A stretch of 64,000 nt of DNA, taken from positions 2,232,001 to 2,296,000 of the forward strand of contig CM062385.1 of NCBI GenBank assembly GCA_031310005.1, written 5' to 3'. Every line of letters starts with the position of its first letter. Position 1 is the first letter of the stretch. The notes under the pieces are model-generated. The model made no database searches. It had not been told where the DNA came from and saw only the letters and a list, made by a program, of their open reading frames with translations. The position numbers were made by a program, and so were the translations under genes. This DNA is from Dactylellina haptotyla. Lineage: Eukaryota > Ascomycota > Orbiliomycetes > Orbiliales > Orbiliaceae. Of this stretch, positions 11,835-24,026 are shown one piece after another.

Positions 11835-12811
11835 TCAGTCTTCTCGTAAGAAGGTATTTACATATGCATTGTGAATGTTAAGCATTTCAGTCCCCAGCGC
11901 TTTGATTGGGACCAAATATGCTTTCATCATAGCTTGTACCTCCAGAAACTGAGCAGCAAAGTGCGTTTCAGGGCGGAATTCGAGCTCAGAGTCGTGAATA
12001 TTTTCGATGTTAGACATATAAGGTAACGGTGCTGCCATCATATCTTCGAATGTTTCGATAACTCTCCATACGACTTCTACACGCGTTCTTAGAGCCCCTG
12101 GATCTAGCGTCCAGATCGTTTCAGACCCATCCACTACAGATTTAGCGCTTAATAGCCATCTAATTACCCTTTCAGAGCTGCCCGTAAGGTTGGGACTGGC
12201 ATGAAAACCGGTGTTTGTGATGAGGCTATTGATGAACAACCAAAGATCTAAAGAAGACATCGAGCTGGTCGGGGTTGCCCAGATTCCACTGTTCACGTCT
12301 ACCTTCGTAAGCAAATAGGCCTTGATTCTTGATCTAAGTCCAAACAGGGATTGCCAAAGGGACGTGATTGACGAATCTGCAGGGGCATCTTCAAACCCTT
12401 GCAAAGCTGCAAGCTGGATCATGGATTCATCAATAGCTTTGACAAGACCATTAATTCTGTCGCTCACTGGAGGCGCACCCGTCCAATCTGGATGTGGACC
12501 AAGGATTAAAGGATATATATCTCGAGATATGTGGTATAGTGCCGCGTAGGAATCCTGAAAGGGTCGTATATAAAGTTCGGTGTATTCATCAACCTTGCCT
12601 TCATATTCTCCGTTTGTGATCACAATTTTCTCTGCAGTACTGGGAGGAACCAACATATCAGCATACTTTGACACAATAAATCGTTTTTTTTTTTTTTTTC
12701 AGTGGCACTCTGTGTACTAGTGCTTGATTGGCTAACTCACAGCAAGACACATGACGACAAAACGGTCAGGCCGATGAGGAGCAAATGTTTGAAACCTCGG
12801 CTAGAAATCAT
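11835..12811 (-). CDS. Secreted protein of unknown family
   Basis: Two exons (12811-12741, 12639-11835) give 291 residues. Exon 1 encodes a strong signal peptide (MISSRGFKHLLLIGLTVLSS...), which supports this start. The donor is GTGAGT and the in-phase acceptor is CTCCCAG ending at 12640. The intron contains a run of A (17 on the coding strand). The mature part is mostly helical, nearly Cys-free, with Asn-Leu-Thr as a possible N-glycosylation site, and ends LRED. I do not recognise a domain. An alternative is a shorter protein starting in exon 2 without the signal peptide, but the leader fits too well to ignore. Confidence 0.65.
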
Positions 12812-13883
12812 TTCAATAGCCTGGGGTAAATCTACCGCTGGTTGATTATAGCGGCTGTTGAGAAACCTAGACGATGAATCCAGGTTTGGAAGATATGGTA
12901 AATTGAATCTCCCGCTTTATCAATAAACACACAGCGTCTAGGCATATTGTTGAGGCCGTTCGAGCAAATATCTTCGAAAATAGGAATTGGGCTGGGATTC
13001 CAATCTTGCAATTGCCAAGCATGAGCGGATTGGGTCGATAATTGCTCACTCGGTATGAAACTTGGTGGATATTTCGTGCTGTAGGCCCGGCTGCGAGCGT
13101 GGGGCACACAATTCACGAGGGGGTCCTGTGCGGCCAACTTGAGGTGATTAGTTAAATTGGAAGAGGATTTTTATTATACCAGCCTCAGAAGGACTTGACG
13201 TCTCCCAACATGGAATCGTATCAATTCAGCTTCGTTTTGAGACTTAAAAATGCCTCCAATGTTGCAAACCTCAGCTAAGAGCTTAAATTATCCCAGAAAA
13301 TGAGGAGACACGGCACAATTATTTTTGACGCGTTATTAGCTGACCAGGTACCTGCCAGGGGTCTGTCAACATCCCCCCAAAAGTGGGCTAGGTGTGCGGC
13401 GAAGAGTGTTCGACTTTACGAGACCACATGCGGTTTGGATAAATCCAACAAACCCACCGGTTCCACGGCCCGTTGAAGCGTCAACACGAGCTTTGCAGCA
13501 AACAAACGACAGTCTCTATCCAATCAAACAACACGGTTGTGTTGCAAGTAGAGACTGAACGGAACCCCAGTCTAGTTTACAGACTAAAGAGAGGGTTTTG
13601 TCACTTGACAGCGTGAAAGGCGACATGTTCTGTGGAGCCTTCTAAAAATCACAGTGAATCTACGAGGGGATAAGCTATACTTTTATGAGAACAGTTTAGA
13701 ATGATATATTATGTACGAAGTAATCAACCAAATCGTCGATTTTGCCAAAACCTCCACCATCGATAGAGTTTTCAACCAATCACCAAGTGGTGCATCGCTG
13801 AATTCTATTGATACTACAGGTTAGGCCGCAGACACAGGAATAAAAATATTTATAGATCGAGAGCGAAATGCCCAAAGTTATGC
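12812..13883. other. 1.1 kb gene-free stretch
   Basis: Lies between the secreted gene and the 3' end of the sugar permease. An open minus frame at 12832-13137 lacks an ATG and any match I know. It contains one copy of an 18-base palindromic sequence (13471-13488) that recurs at 19842. Confidence 0.5.
13471..13488. repeat. 18-base palindromic repeat, copy 1
   Basis: CCGTTGAAGCGTCAACAC. The core GTTGA-AGCG-TCAAC is a perfect 5-bp inverted repeat around a 4-base loop. An identical 18-mer is present at 19842-19859. Function unknown. Confidence 0.6.
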
Positions 13884-15758
13884 TTAAGCAAAACCGGAAC
13901 CGGACTGCCCAACGACATCAACGTGAACAATGTTGGCATTGGCGTCAACTTCCAATTTCTTCTTCTCGATGGATGCCTTGACCGGGCTGGGGGAGTTGAA
14001 GATGTCGTCAAGTTCCTCAAGCTATAATGGTGCATTAGTTTGTGCGCGTTAAAATAATAAACTGGCATCGCGAATGTACTTACAGTGCGGCCCTTGGTTT
14101 CAGGGATGATGAAGAAGAAGATGGCGGCTTGGACCATACACCAAATGCAGAAGACGATGTATGTCTTCCATGCAATGTTGGTAAGGGCGACGGGGACACC
14201 GAACTGGTTGGCCAACAGACCGATGGAGGTGAAAAGAGAGGAGAAGCCCATACCCTTGGCACGCATCTCGAAGGAGAGGACCTCGACGGGGTAAAGAGCC
14301 TGCATGGGGGTCCAGCCGAAAGAATAGCAGATCTGGAAGATGTAGACCCAAGCAAGAACAGCCTTGGAGACGGATGGGCTGACAGCAGCTTGCTGCTCCT
14401 CGGAGGAGGTATCAGTGATGTTGGCAATGGATGATGGGACGATGACACCGATCCAGCAGAAGCAGCACACAACGTTGACCCAGATGAGCATAGGACGACG
14501 ACCAATCTTGTCGACGAAGCTGGCACCGAGGGAAGCGAAGACGATCTGGATAGCATTCATACCGAGCTGGACGTTGGTCTGGGTGACAGATCCACGAATA
14601 CCAGCGGTATCAAGGAAGGCGCTCAAGTAGTAAGAGACGATACCGTTTCCAGCCCATTGGCCGAAGAGAGAAACGAGGCAGTTGCACATGAGACGGTACA
14701 TAGAAGCCTTGTTGCGGAAAAGAGCACGGTAATCCCACCATCTCTTGTCGGCACCATCCATCTCCAAATGCTGCTCGTACTCAGAAAGCTGGAGTTTGAC
14801 CCACTCGCTGTCTGCGTTTCCTTGACCGTGGTACTTGGCGAGGATGGCAGCGGCTTCGCTCTGTCTGCCACGAGTATACAGCCAACGTGGAGATTCTGGG
14901 AGGAGCCAGGCGAAGAGGGTGACAATACCCGGGAACATGAGCTGGACACCGACGGGAATCTGCCAGGAAACATTGCCAGAGTAGTTGAGACCACCACGGG
15001 CAGCTCCAGAGGCGACGAGAGCACCAACCGGCCACATGACATTGTAGAGACCAGTCACGATACCACGGTAGGCAGGATGAGAGATTTCGACGACGTAACA
15101 TGGGCCAGCAGCACCGATGATACCGACACCAAAACCGAGCAAGAAACGACCACCCATGAATTGCCCAACGCTGGCATTGTGGACGGTAGTGACTTGAATG
15201 ATAACACCGATAACGATAGTAAGACCTCCAATGAACATGCCACCTCGACGTCCCCAGGTGTCAATAGCTGGACCGATGAAAGGAATGGCAACGACGGAAC
15301 CGATTTGATACATGGCAGTGACGATACCTAGCAAAAGTTAGATTTATTTCGAAGACTTCCAGAAATCGCTCCAGTAATTGAAGAGCGTGGATCTAAAAAC
15401 ATACCAGCCTCGATACCCTTATTGGCAACACCGAAAAAGGCCTTGAAATTATCATTGGAAAGTAGAGTACCGAAGAGAGAACCGTCGTAACCGTTGGTAG
15501 TAGAGCAGCAGAAACCGACCAAGCAGCAAAGAATGAGCATTGGCGAGCCGAAGAAGCTTGGTGGATCCTTCAGGTAGGCCTGTTGGAAAGCTTCGTCTCC
15601 GATAATCGTCTTGGTCTCTGCCACGACATGTTTCTTTTCAAGCTGTGGTCCCGGAAAATTAGTATGCTTCTTTCCCCGCCTTCTTCGGGGCCGTTCTCAT
15701 CACTTACGCCATGGTCCTCGACCTCAATGTTGCTACCTTTCTCCTGGTAGGTAGTCAT
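13884..15758 (-). CDS. MFS sugar permease (hexose/lactose-permease type)
   Basis: Four exons (15758-15708, 15642-15405, 15327-14084, 14021-13884) give 556 residues, normal for the sugar-porter family. Signatures: NGYDGSL in TM1, D-x2-GRR at 119-124, PESPRWL at 240-246, a second D-x2-GRR in DKIGRRP near 370, and PETKGRT at 505-511 after TM12. Twelve hydrophobic segments fit the MFS fold at the plasma membrane. The NGYDGS opening and overall motif spacing resemble fungal lactose permease-like and hexose transporters, but the substrate cannot be fixed from sequence. Codon use is richer in G/C-ending codons than its neighbours, suggesting strong expression. The C-terminal tail is short and hydrophilic. 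Confidence 0.95.
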
Positions 15759-15835
15759 TTTGAATATTTTGTCGATACAGCAATATGAAGCAACACCTAG
15801 CCGCTGATATTGATAATGATTCCAGGAAACTTGGG

Positions 15836-15841
15836 CTGGGG
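15836..15841 (+). promoter_or_regulatory. Possible CreA/Mig1-type carbon-repression site
   Basis: CTGGGG fits the SYGGRG consensus for CreA, about 80 bases upstream of the permease ATG, with GATGGGG adjoining it. The motif is short and common, so this is suggestive only. A sugar permease is a plausible target. Confidence 0.3.
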
Positions 15842-15849
15842 ATGGGGTG

Positions 15850-15857
15850 CTTTTATA
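15850..15857 (-). promoter_or_regulatory. TATA box of the sugar permease
   Basis: TATAAAAG on the minus strand, about 92 bases before the ATG. Spacing and sequence are good for a TATA-driven fungal promoter. Confidence 0.5.
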
Positions 15858-16854
15858 TCGTATACGGGACACTATCCACACATCAAGTCTGTCAAGCGTT
15901 TGCCCTTTCAAAGGCATTGATTCTCTCCCATGACCTCTTTTTTTGATACGACAGGGTTAAATCCATACGAGTTGGATACGATCTCAGCCTGTATGCCCTG
16001 TCGTGTGAACCTATCAAATCTTATCTTTCAAGACAGACGGGTTGACGGATAATCTATCCGTGGTACTATGTATCCTTCTAGATTCAAAGATCGACTGCCC
16101 ATCTACATAAGACTTTTTCCTAGGAAACCCAAAAAGCGCGGGCCCCAAAATAATAGATGTATAAAGCCGGAGTTTTGAAACGGGGGCGTTGTTGATTGGT
16201 CGAAATCACTCAGGTGGTCAGTGCCCCCCTGCAGTCTTATGCATACCAGGTCAAGGACCCCTGCTCTTTTCCGGGCCATCTGCGGACTAACAACAACGAA
16301 TCTTTCACATTCTCCCTGCACAGAAACGACAAAACTTTACCAATCCGCTGGATGTGATAGTCCGCTGCAAAGATGCTTGCTGCATGGCTCTTCGGTGTCC
16401 TCGAATCGGAAGATCTTTTTTGATACCCTTGTAAATACTTCTTGGATATGCAAATACAAAGTTTAAGCCTTCCAAGGATCCCAAATCCAGTAGTGCTCGA
16501 GCAGCCGTCTGGAATATTCTTTACAACCAGCACTTCAAATATACTATGTCTGTTACGGGGTCGTTCTGTGGGGGTTTCGAATGTTTTCCAGGATGAGGAG
16601 AGAAACCCCGCTCCAATGCCACACCAATTTCCTTCTACTCAGTATCGTAGAACTTCATTTGCTTCTGGCTTTTGACAGACACCTTATCATTAGACTATGC
16701 ATCTCTTTGTCGCCAGCCAGCATTGCTTGTACAAGCCCTGCCATCTCAATTGATCTTTACCGGCTTAAAATTTTTTAAAAAACTGAATAAATCTGAGAGA
16801 ATCCAATCAGAATGGGCCAACTCCGCCTCTTAGTAAGCCCTCATGCAAGATTTG

Positions 16855-16938
16855 TTATTGCCTCCTCGTTAACCTTGGTGCAATTTTGGTTATTGCCTCC
16901 TGGTTAACCTTGATTCAATTTTTATTATTGCATGTTCC
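16855..16938. repeat. Period-35 tandem repeat
   Basis: Two near-complete units begin with TTATTGCCTCCT at 16855 and 16890, and a third, partial unit begins with TTATTGCATG at 16925. Register is exactly 35 bases. The unit contains GTTAACCTT. A 14-base piece (GTTATTGCCTCCTC) also occurs at about 61964-61977. Confidence 0.7.
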
Positions 16939-19841
16939 GTGCATGTTCTGGATAATTTGAGGAGCCACTAACGATTACCCGGGCGGATTGGGGTTCCGAG
17001 TTTTGGTCCAGGTGGACACGCAAACCAGCCAACACAGCGACAAAACGGCCCAAGTGGTGTGGGTTCCCCATACTAAACCAGCAACCCATGTTGAAAAGTG
17101 AATGCATTGATTTAAGCGAAAACGAGGTTAATGCGCAAAATGTAGGATGTCACCTGGCTTATCTTCCGCTTTTGTTGAGAAATTTGTGGGATGTCCACCA
17201 GTAGACCAATGATACCCAGGGATTGTCACAAGATTGTAATTTGCTATCCAAGACATAGCGATTCGGACTATCAGACTCCGTCCGCAGGTGGAGAAATCCT
17301 ACAAAGTGGGTGGATATATTGCAGTCAGTGGCTCTAATGTCACGATACTTATTGGCAGATGGTGTGCCAAAGGAAACTTTACCTTGCATTGTCCCCATAC
17401 GGAGAAACGAGGTGGCGGGCCAAATCCGATAAAAGGATCCCAGAACTACATGTGCACTGATATTTGCTTGTTTGCGAGTTCAGCGCAAACTTTCGAGCCC
17501 GCCCCCAGTCGCCCCGGAAAAGTCTTATCTTTGGACAGGATTTTGGGTCTCGTAACAACCTGGGGTATATATCCGGATAGACTTTCAGCACATTCAATTA
17601 GTCAAGAACGAACCCACAGCTAGCCTCTTTAAGTTTAGTGCGCGCTTATTCCAAATGTGAGAGCTTGTTTCTCGACGGCAGGTGAACCACATGTCGCTCA
17701 AGGACATAGACCTTTCATCTCAGAAACGTCGCTACAATATATAATACAGGTATAATATTTGTATTGACGGTACCGAATTTCATTCGGTGGGGATCTCATG
17801 TTCATATACAAATTATTGGTTTAAAAGCAACGGCAGGGTAACCCTTGCAACGCACGGAAGCACTATGTTCTCGAAGCCCTTGTGCGTAAGAAATCCCGGT
17901 ATTCGTGTTCATGGTGTTTTTGATGCGTAATCGATTTATTGAAAACATTTGGCTCATCAGGCCAAACAAACCATCACATTTTAGCGTCGGTTAATTATTG
18001 ACTTGGAACATGAAAGTTCTCTGCCCCCTTTCCAAATCAGGGGACTGTTTCCATCGAGAGCTCCTTTGCAGAAGCACAGCGGATAAACCATGCAGCACAA
18101 AGTTGCCATGCTTCGATCCTGTGGCGATTGGGTTAGTCGCAAATACCTCAAATGACCAACAACGTTAGCAGATCTATCAACCCAGCCGTCTCCCTTTCGA
18201 AATAAAATAGAATGTTCCTTTGAGGCATATAGTGTCTAATGATACCATCTTTGATGGTTTGGCCGCTTGAAGCGACAGCTCCTTTGTGCATATATAGCTT
18301 GTCCTGGTGACACCCCCTCCCAACCACCATTCTAGACCCTCAATGGTGGCAAGATCCATTTTCGGAGAAGTGATCGTATTCTGGTTGGAATAACTTGTCG
18401 CTATCGGTCGATGGGCGGAGAAATTCTTGGGGCACTGTCCCGCCGTTCAATGAATTGTACTGTTATCGAGTGCCGCTATGTCGCCGTAGCAAATACTCGA
18501 ACTTAAGCTGGGCTACTGCTTGGCGGGTGACTCTGGAGTGCCCATGAGAATCTCCGAGTTGTACATGTACAGCTGAAAACCCTGGTTGCCCAGAATTATA
18601 TCTTCTAGCTTCTATTGGCATTCCTTTGACCGGCTATACCGTATTATAGTATCACAAAGTCTGCCACCAGATATTCCGCAAGGGTCAACATAATAGGTGC
18701 AGATTTTGAGATAGATATATTTTTCGTATTCGCTTCTAAATCATATATACCACCGATTGTATACACTTTCGGAAGTTAAGATGCCTAGATGTGCAAGTAA
18801 GGCTTGGAAGGGCTTAAACTTATATCTAGTCCCGCTAAGATCTCTCACCTGGTGGTTTTCTAATATATCCCTCCTTGGAATTGGTCCGTGCACGCACGGA
18901 TATATCTATTTCGATAGCGCTCACTACGCTCATATGGATCATTGTGTTAAGCTCTCCATCAGCGGAAACTTCAAAGGTAGAATTGAATTCAATAATTCAC
19001 AACATCTTGATACACCATGCTCTATCGTGTATGCTTCGATGTTTTGCTGGGATATGGTTGAAAGAGACATCTAAATCCGGTTGTCGCCTAAGCAAACTCT
19101 GAATTTTTAAGGTTTTATGTACCATGGAAACATAGCAACTGGGCTACTAAGTGGGCCTATTGCATTTGGTGGTTCAAGAGGAAGGAACCCTGAGTGCGTA
19201 TTAAATTAAAAGTTCACGGAGCTGCGTTGTCTCATAAACCTAAGCCCCGCAAAGGCAAGCGCTACAGAGTTGAAGCTCGCCTTTTGACTTTGTGTTGTCT
19301 GGCCTGTGAGACCCAGCTCACCATAGCACCGCAGACTTTTTGAGATAGCTCAATGGGCGATAGAAAGCAGATTTCTGATATGATCTCCACACTTCTATCG
19401 CAAATCTAAAAGATTTTTTCAGAAAATATCTAATAATAATGGGCTGCAAACATTCGCGGACGGAAAAGAACCAAATGAGCTCTCTGCATTTAAATGCATT
19501 TCGCCGACATGAAAGTCTTACAATAATATAATCGTACAACAACAATAATGGAACGAGAAAACACGGAGATATAACATATTTATACCTCTTATAATCCTCT
19601 TAAAGTTAGCACTGGTAGGTTATGGCCTCCGTAATATGGGCCCGTCTGAGTCTCTGTGGTCATATCTATCGCGTTATAGTTGCGAATGCGAAAGTGATAA
19701 TTAGCTACGCGGGATGCATCTTAAACCCCGAGTGCGACTTAACGAGGAGTTCTTACCTCCGAGGCGTTGTGGGCCACTTCAAAATCAAAAAATGCGCCGT
19801 GTTGTCTCGAATAACTTCGGAATGGGCGATATAGGTAGTCG

Positions 19842-19859
19842 CCGTTGAAGCGTCAACAC
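19842..19859. repeat. 18-base palindromic repeat, copy 2
   Basis: Identical to the copy at 13471-13488, same orientation. Located about 230 bases upstream of the sedolisin start. Confidence 0.6.
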
Positions 19860-20084
19860 TTTGAAAGATGACGTTGGAGAGATATATGCAATTGGTCTCT
19901 TAATCCTTCGCATATATGTGTATATTACTCCTAGTATACTCTTGTAAGTTCAGGCTTACCTTTGGAGATCAGAAGACATAAATTCAAGGGCTTTTCTTCG
20001 GCCATCTTGAAATCAAATATGGGCGAGAAACCCCAAAACTTTGATCGGTCATCTCATCTGAGCCATCGTTACTATTTCCTAGAT

Positions 20085-21826
20085 ATGTATCATTTGATAT
20101 ATCTCTTCGCCCTCTTGGGCTACACTCAGGCATTTGAGTCTTACAAAGTCTTTGATACTCTGAGCAAGATACCCACTGGATGGGAGCAGACATCGAGTGT
20201 AGTGGATCCCTCCACCCTAATCGAGTTGCAAATCTATATCGTTGAACAGAATGAGCTCCTATTTGAAGAGACTCTGATTGGTATCAGCACCCCTGGAAGC
20301 CCTTCTTATGGACAATATATGGAACAGAGCGACATTGAGGCCATGGTCCGTCCGCTTGAGAGCGACTTCGCCACTGTTGAGAGCTGGCTCCAATCGAATG
20401 GCTTGAGCACGAACGAAGGCTTTGAAACAGACGAGGAATCTATTACATTCACTCTCACGATCGCCCAAGCCGAATCACTTCTCCAAACAAATTATCAAAT
20501 CTTCCGATATAATGGGACCGAAGAAACTGTTATTCGGACTCTCTCTTACAGTCTTCCCTCTGATCTACACTCCGTTATCGACCTAGTGGAAGGGACCATT
20601 GATTTCCCTCGAAAGAAACGGAAAGTTTCGAGGCGCAGCGCTAAAGATATACCGGAAAAGCCGACTTTGGTCGAGAAGCGGGCCACCACTATTTCACCAG
20701 GAGTTTGTAACAAGATAACCCCGAGCTGTTTCGCTGAGCTATACAATTATGCAACTCATACGCCCCCACAAGTCCCAAGGAATAGAATTGGTGTTCTAGG
20801 TTGGGGGGAAGACCCCCCGCAATACGACGACGCACACAAATTCTTGCACAGATGGGTCCCAGAACATGTCGACCAATTATATACATGCATTAAAGTTCAT
20901 GATGGTACATGCAAACAATATAAGAAGCGGTGCGGAGACTGTGACGGAGAAGGCAACCTTGATGTCCAGATGGCACTGGGTGTCGCTTACCCATACGAAA
21001 CTTGGTTTTATTCCTTTGGCTCATTGGGCTACCTGAATCATTCAAAAACTTGCTTAAGCGGCCTAGCAATGACCTACCACAAGTATTAAGTATCTCTTGG
21101 GGTGATGACGAGGACAACAGACACAAGAAATGGAGTAAGAAGTTTTGTAAGAAGTTCATGCAGCTTGGGGCTAGGGGTCGTAGCGTTCTCATCGGTGCTG
21201 GAGATTTTGGACTTGGTAGCGGTTGCGATACACATGCTAAAGGAGATGAATTGCTCCGGTATGTCCCTGACATTTTCGCCGCCTGCCCATGGGTCACGGT
21301 AGTCGGCGGAACTCGTTGGAATGGAACGGGAGAAAAAGCCTGGAGCCAGGGTGGCGCCGGATTTTCAAACTATCATTCCCGCCCAAGTTACCAAGCGGAT
21401 GTCGTAGACGCCTATCTACAAGGACCAGGTCTGATTGATGCGACAAATAATGCGGCTTATTTTAATGCTCAGGGAAGAGCTTACCCTGACGTTGCAGCAA
21501 TGGCATTTGATGTCCGCACTATCAACTTTGGTAAAGTGGACGTTTCCGACGGAACGTCTTATGCATGCCCTATCTTCGCTTCCGTCATAGCGCTCCTAAA
21601 TGGAGTGAGGCTGAATGATGGCAAAGGGCCACTTGGTTTTCTCAACCCTTGGCTCTATGGGGTAGTTGCTCCAGGTGGGGGACTTAACGAGGTAGATTCT
21701 GGTAGAGTTATAGGATGCCGTAGTATATTGGGGAGAAATGGGGGCTTTAATGCGTCGACTGGGTGGGATGCGGCCACCGGGCTAGGAACTCCAAACTTTG
21801 AAGTGATGAAGTCTCTGATGCCGTAG
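20085..21826 (+). pseudogene. Sedolisin (S53 tripeptidyl-peptidase-like), frame broken
   Basis: Reads as a secreted S53 protease in two frames. The first part, 20085-21089, has a signal peptide (MYHLIYLFALLGYTQAF), an activation prodomain with the GSPSYGQYM landmark, and the catalytic Glu289-x3-Asp293 (GEGNLDVQ). The second part is open in another frame, reaching back to about 21002. It has LPQVLSISWGDDED with the oxyanion Asp, the VDVSDGTSYACP block with the catalytic Ser, and the calcium-site region TGLGTPNF before the stop at 21826. The frames switch near 21015-21040. There about 15 residues expected between the YSTGG-like and EPYxxWL-like segments are missing, so a small out-of-frame deletion is likely. 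No GT-AG intron rescues it. Either a recent pseudogene or a sequencing error. Confidence 0.8.
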
Positions 21827-24026
21827 AGTTTTCAGCTTTCTATAAAGTAGGTGTAGTTCGAATTTTTAGATTAACCAATGCTGTATTTTGAGCATTTCTA
21901 CTGTTTCCAAGGTTGAATCTGCTTTTGTGTTGGACTGGGAACGAGACCAGGTTGAATCAATAATGCTGATCGAACTTCGGGATCGCATTCTTGCTGATTT
22001 ACATGTGTGTACCCTAATAAGCAGTAGTGTATCGTCGTTGCTACGAGTGTTTAATCAATAAATACCATTCTACTGTATTGCCATCGGACGCTATTTATAT
22101 CCTTCTATTATATTTTCCCGCGCATCAGAGTCTACGTAGCTATAGTTGTCGATCCAAGATTGAGAAGGAATATTCATGACTTTACTTGCCCTTAACGAAA
22201 TCATAGCTAAATCTTTGGAAGTTCTACTATCCGGTGAATTATTGACATATAAATCTGATGAAGGTGAGGGGAATAAAAATACAAAGATAAAAAGTCAAGA
22301 GAAAGGTTTGTTTGATTGCAACCCCAAGCCCCGCACCCAGACTTTCGAGGAAAGGTTACTTCGCTATCACGCCAATGTAGCAAACAACTCAAGCGGCCGA
22401 GAACCTTGGATGAACCCCTCTTTTCTGAATCGAATCGCAAACAAAGGCCGCACGATGCCGTGGCTCAATATGAGCAAACCAACCTGGAGCAAAAACCTCG
22501 GGCCAGGCCGGCGATGTAGGTTAGAAGTTGATTTTCGCCGTTAGAGTACCAATAAATGGTAACCCGATACCGAGGAAATATGGCTCTCGTCCGCTATTTC
22601 GATGTCGAGTAACGGTTCTGTGTGAGAACCAGGTACGGCTGCCTGATATGATAGTACTTTGCCCCTGAAACTAGAGCGTGCTTTGTGGTTCGCACAATCT
22701 TGTACAACTGCAAGCAATTCCGGGCCGTTGGTACCAACACTTCTCTCGACCGTCTGTGCTCAGACGACAATGAAACTTCCCCCGCAAATTGTGCGGGATA
22801 AGATCCACATTTTGTCCAGAAATGCCTAGATTTTTTCAAGAATGGTATTACAGCTGGTCGCGTTCTTCCCATGTGCTTCTGGGAGATCTCTATAACTTGA
22901 ACTATGCCCCACAATATCTCGATAGGGGATTCCTGCTTGCCAGATCCATAGTTCGAGTCTCAATAACGACAAGAGCCTAGCAACTGCTCTTCGCGAGAGT
23001 CGAGCGCACTTTTTGGGTGGTCGGGGTTCATGTTTCGTACCGTGCCAACAAACTAACAAACCAACAAAAGATTGAGATCGCTAAGAACCCATCCGTACCA
23101 AAACTATCTACAAGGGAAGTCCCGATGCTTGTACGAACCTCACTATCGACATCGAAACCGCACAAACTAGCCCGCATTTTTGCTATCTTCGGACTCAGGA
23201 AATCTATGATCTAAAATTACACCACTCTCGAAAACAGACGCAGACGCATCAATCAAGCTCCACTTGGAGGACAGCGGCAAAGCTTGACGCTTCCCGTGCC
23301 GTCCTTTATTTCTATTCTCGTCGCCCTCCTCTGCACATGCATATCGCAATCTGCACTTGATCACCAGTGAGAGCGAGATATCTTAGACACAGTGGATATT
23401 ACCTTAGATCTCAATCGGACGAGAGACTCACCGAAAAGGGGAGTTTAACTTTCTATTCTTGCGCAATATTTGTTCAAGAATTATTCCAACCCTGGCAAAT
23501 AGCTGTGGCCCGGCGCTTAAGCTCACAGCCTTATTCGATCACGCCAGGCACAAGTGCTTGCACTAGAGATCCCGCACCTCCAAAATTGTTCGCTAGTAGA
23601 ATCCACAAGATCCAATCCTCTTTCGTACGACAGGGAAAAGGGCAAAACTCCCTGGTCAGATAACTCTATCGATCCCCTCACGGAAGGAAGGAGGCTCACT
23701 CCAATCACCAGTTTGGCCCAGGGCGGTAAGTTTGCTGCAATTTCAATTTTGCGAGTGTGAGGCAACAACAACATTCGGCTACGTTATCCCAGCTACTGTC
23801 TGGTACACACCCACCAGTGTTTTTTTTTGGGTCTCGTTTTTCGCTGGCTGCAAGCACTCCTGCAGCCCCCAGTTCAACCAGGGGTTTGCCCAGCAATCTG
23901 ATTGGAACCCAAAGTCAGAACCTGCAGATCTAACCCAATAGAGAAGGGACAGTGGCTTGCAGAGGGTGCACGAGGTGGAGGTCTTTACTGTAACAAAAAG
24001 TTCATAAAAGAGGCACAGCTTCTTAA
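21827..24026. other. 2.2 kb gene-free stretch
   Basis: Downstream of the sedolisin and upstream of the Q/P-rich gene. A 122-codon frame at 22176-22544 starts with ATG but has no recognisable domain and a matching antisense frame. I do not call it. The last 300 bases are probably the 5' leader of the next gene. Confidence 0.5.

Larger units (their letters stand above)
15759..20084. other. 4.3 kb gene-free stretch
   Basis: The longest stretch without a gene. The first few hundred bases are the permease promoter. The rest has only short, unsupported frames (for example 17288-17623 and 18757-19074). It contains a period-35 tandem repeat near 16855, a hairpin-like 16-mer at 19297-19312, and the second copy of the 18-base palindrome at 19842. 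No transposase or reverse-transcriptase motif was seen. Confidence 0.5.

Noticed and set aside
12832-13137. Open minus frame of about 100 codons
   Set aside because: No ATG, no signal peptide, no domain, and no splice partner. The adjoining secreted gene has a complete model without it.
14042-15331. Long open frames antisense to the sugar permease (14042-14434, 14657-15331)
   Set aside because: They are mirror frames of a G/C-rich, codon-biased gene, with repetitive charged composition and no starts of their own.
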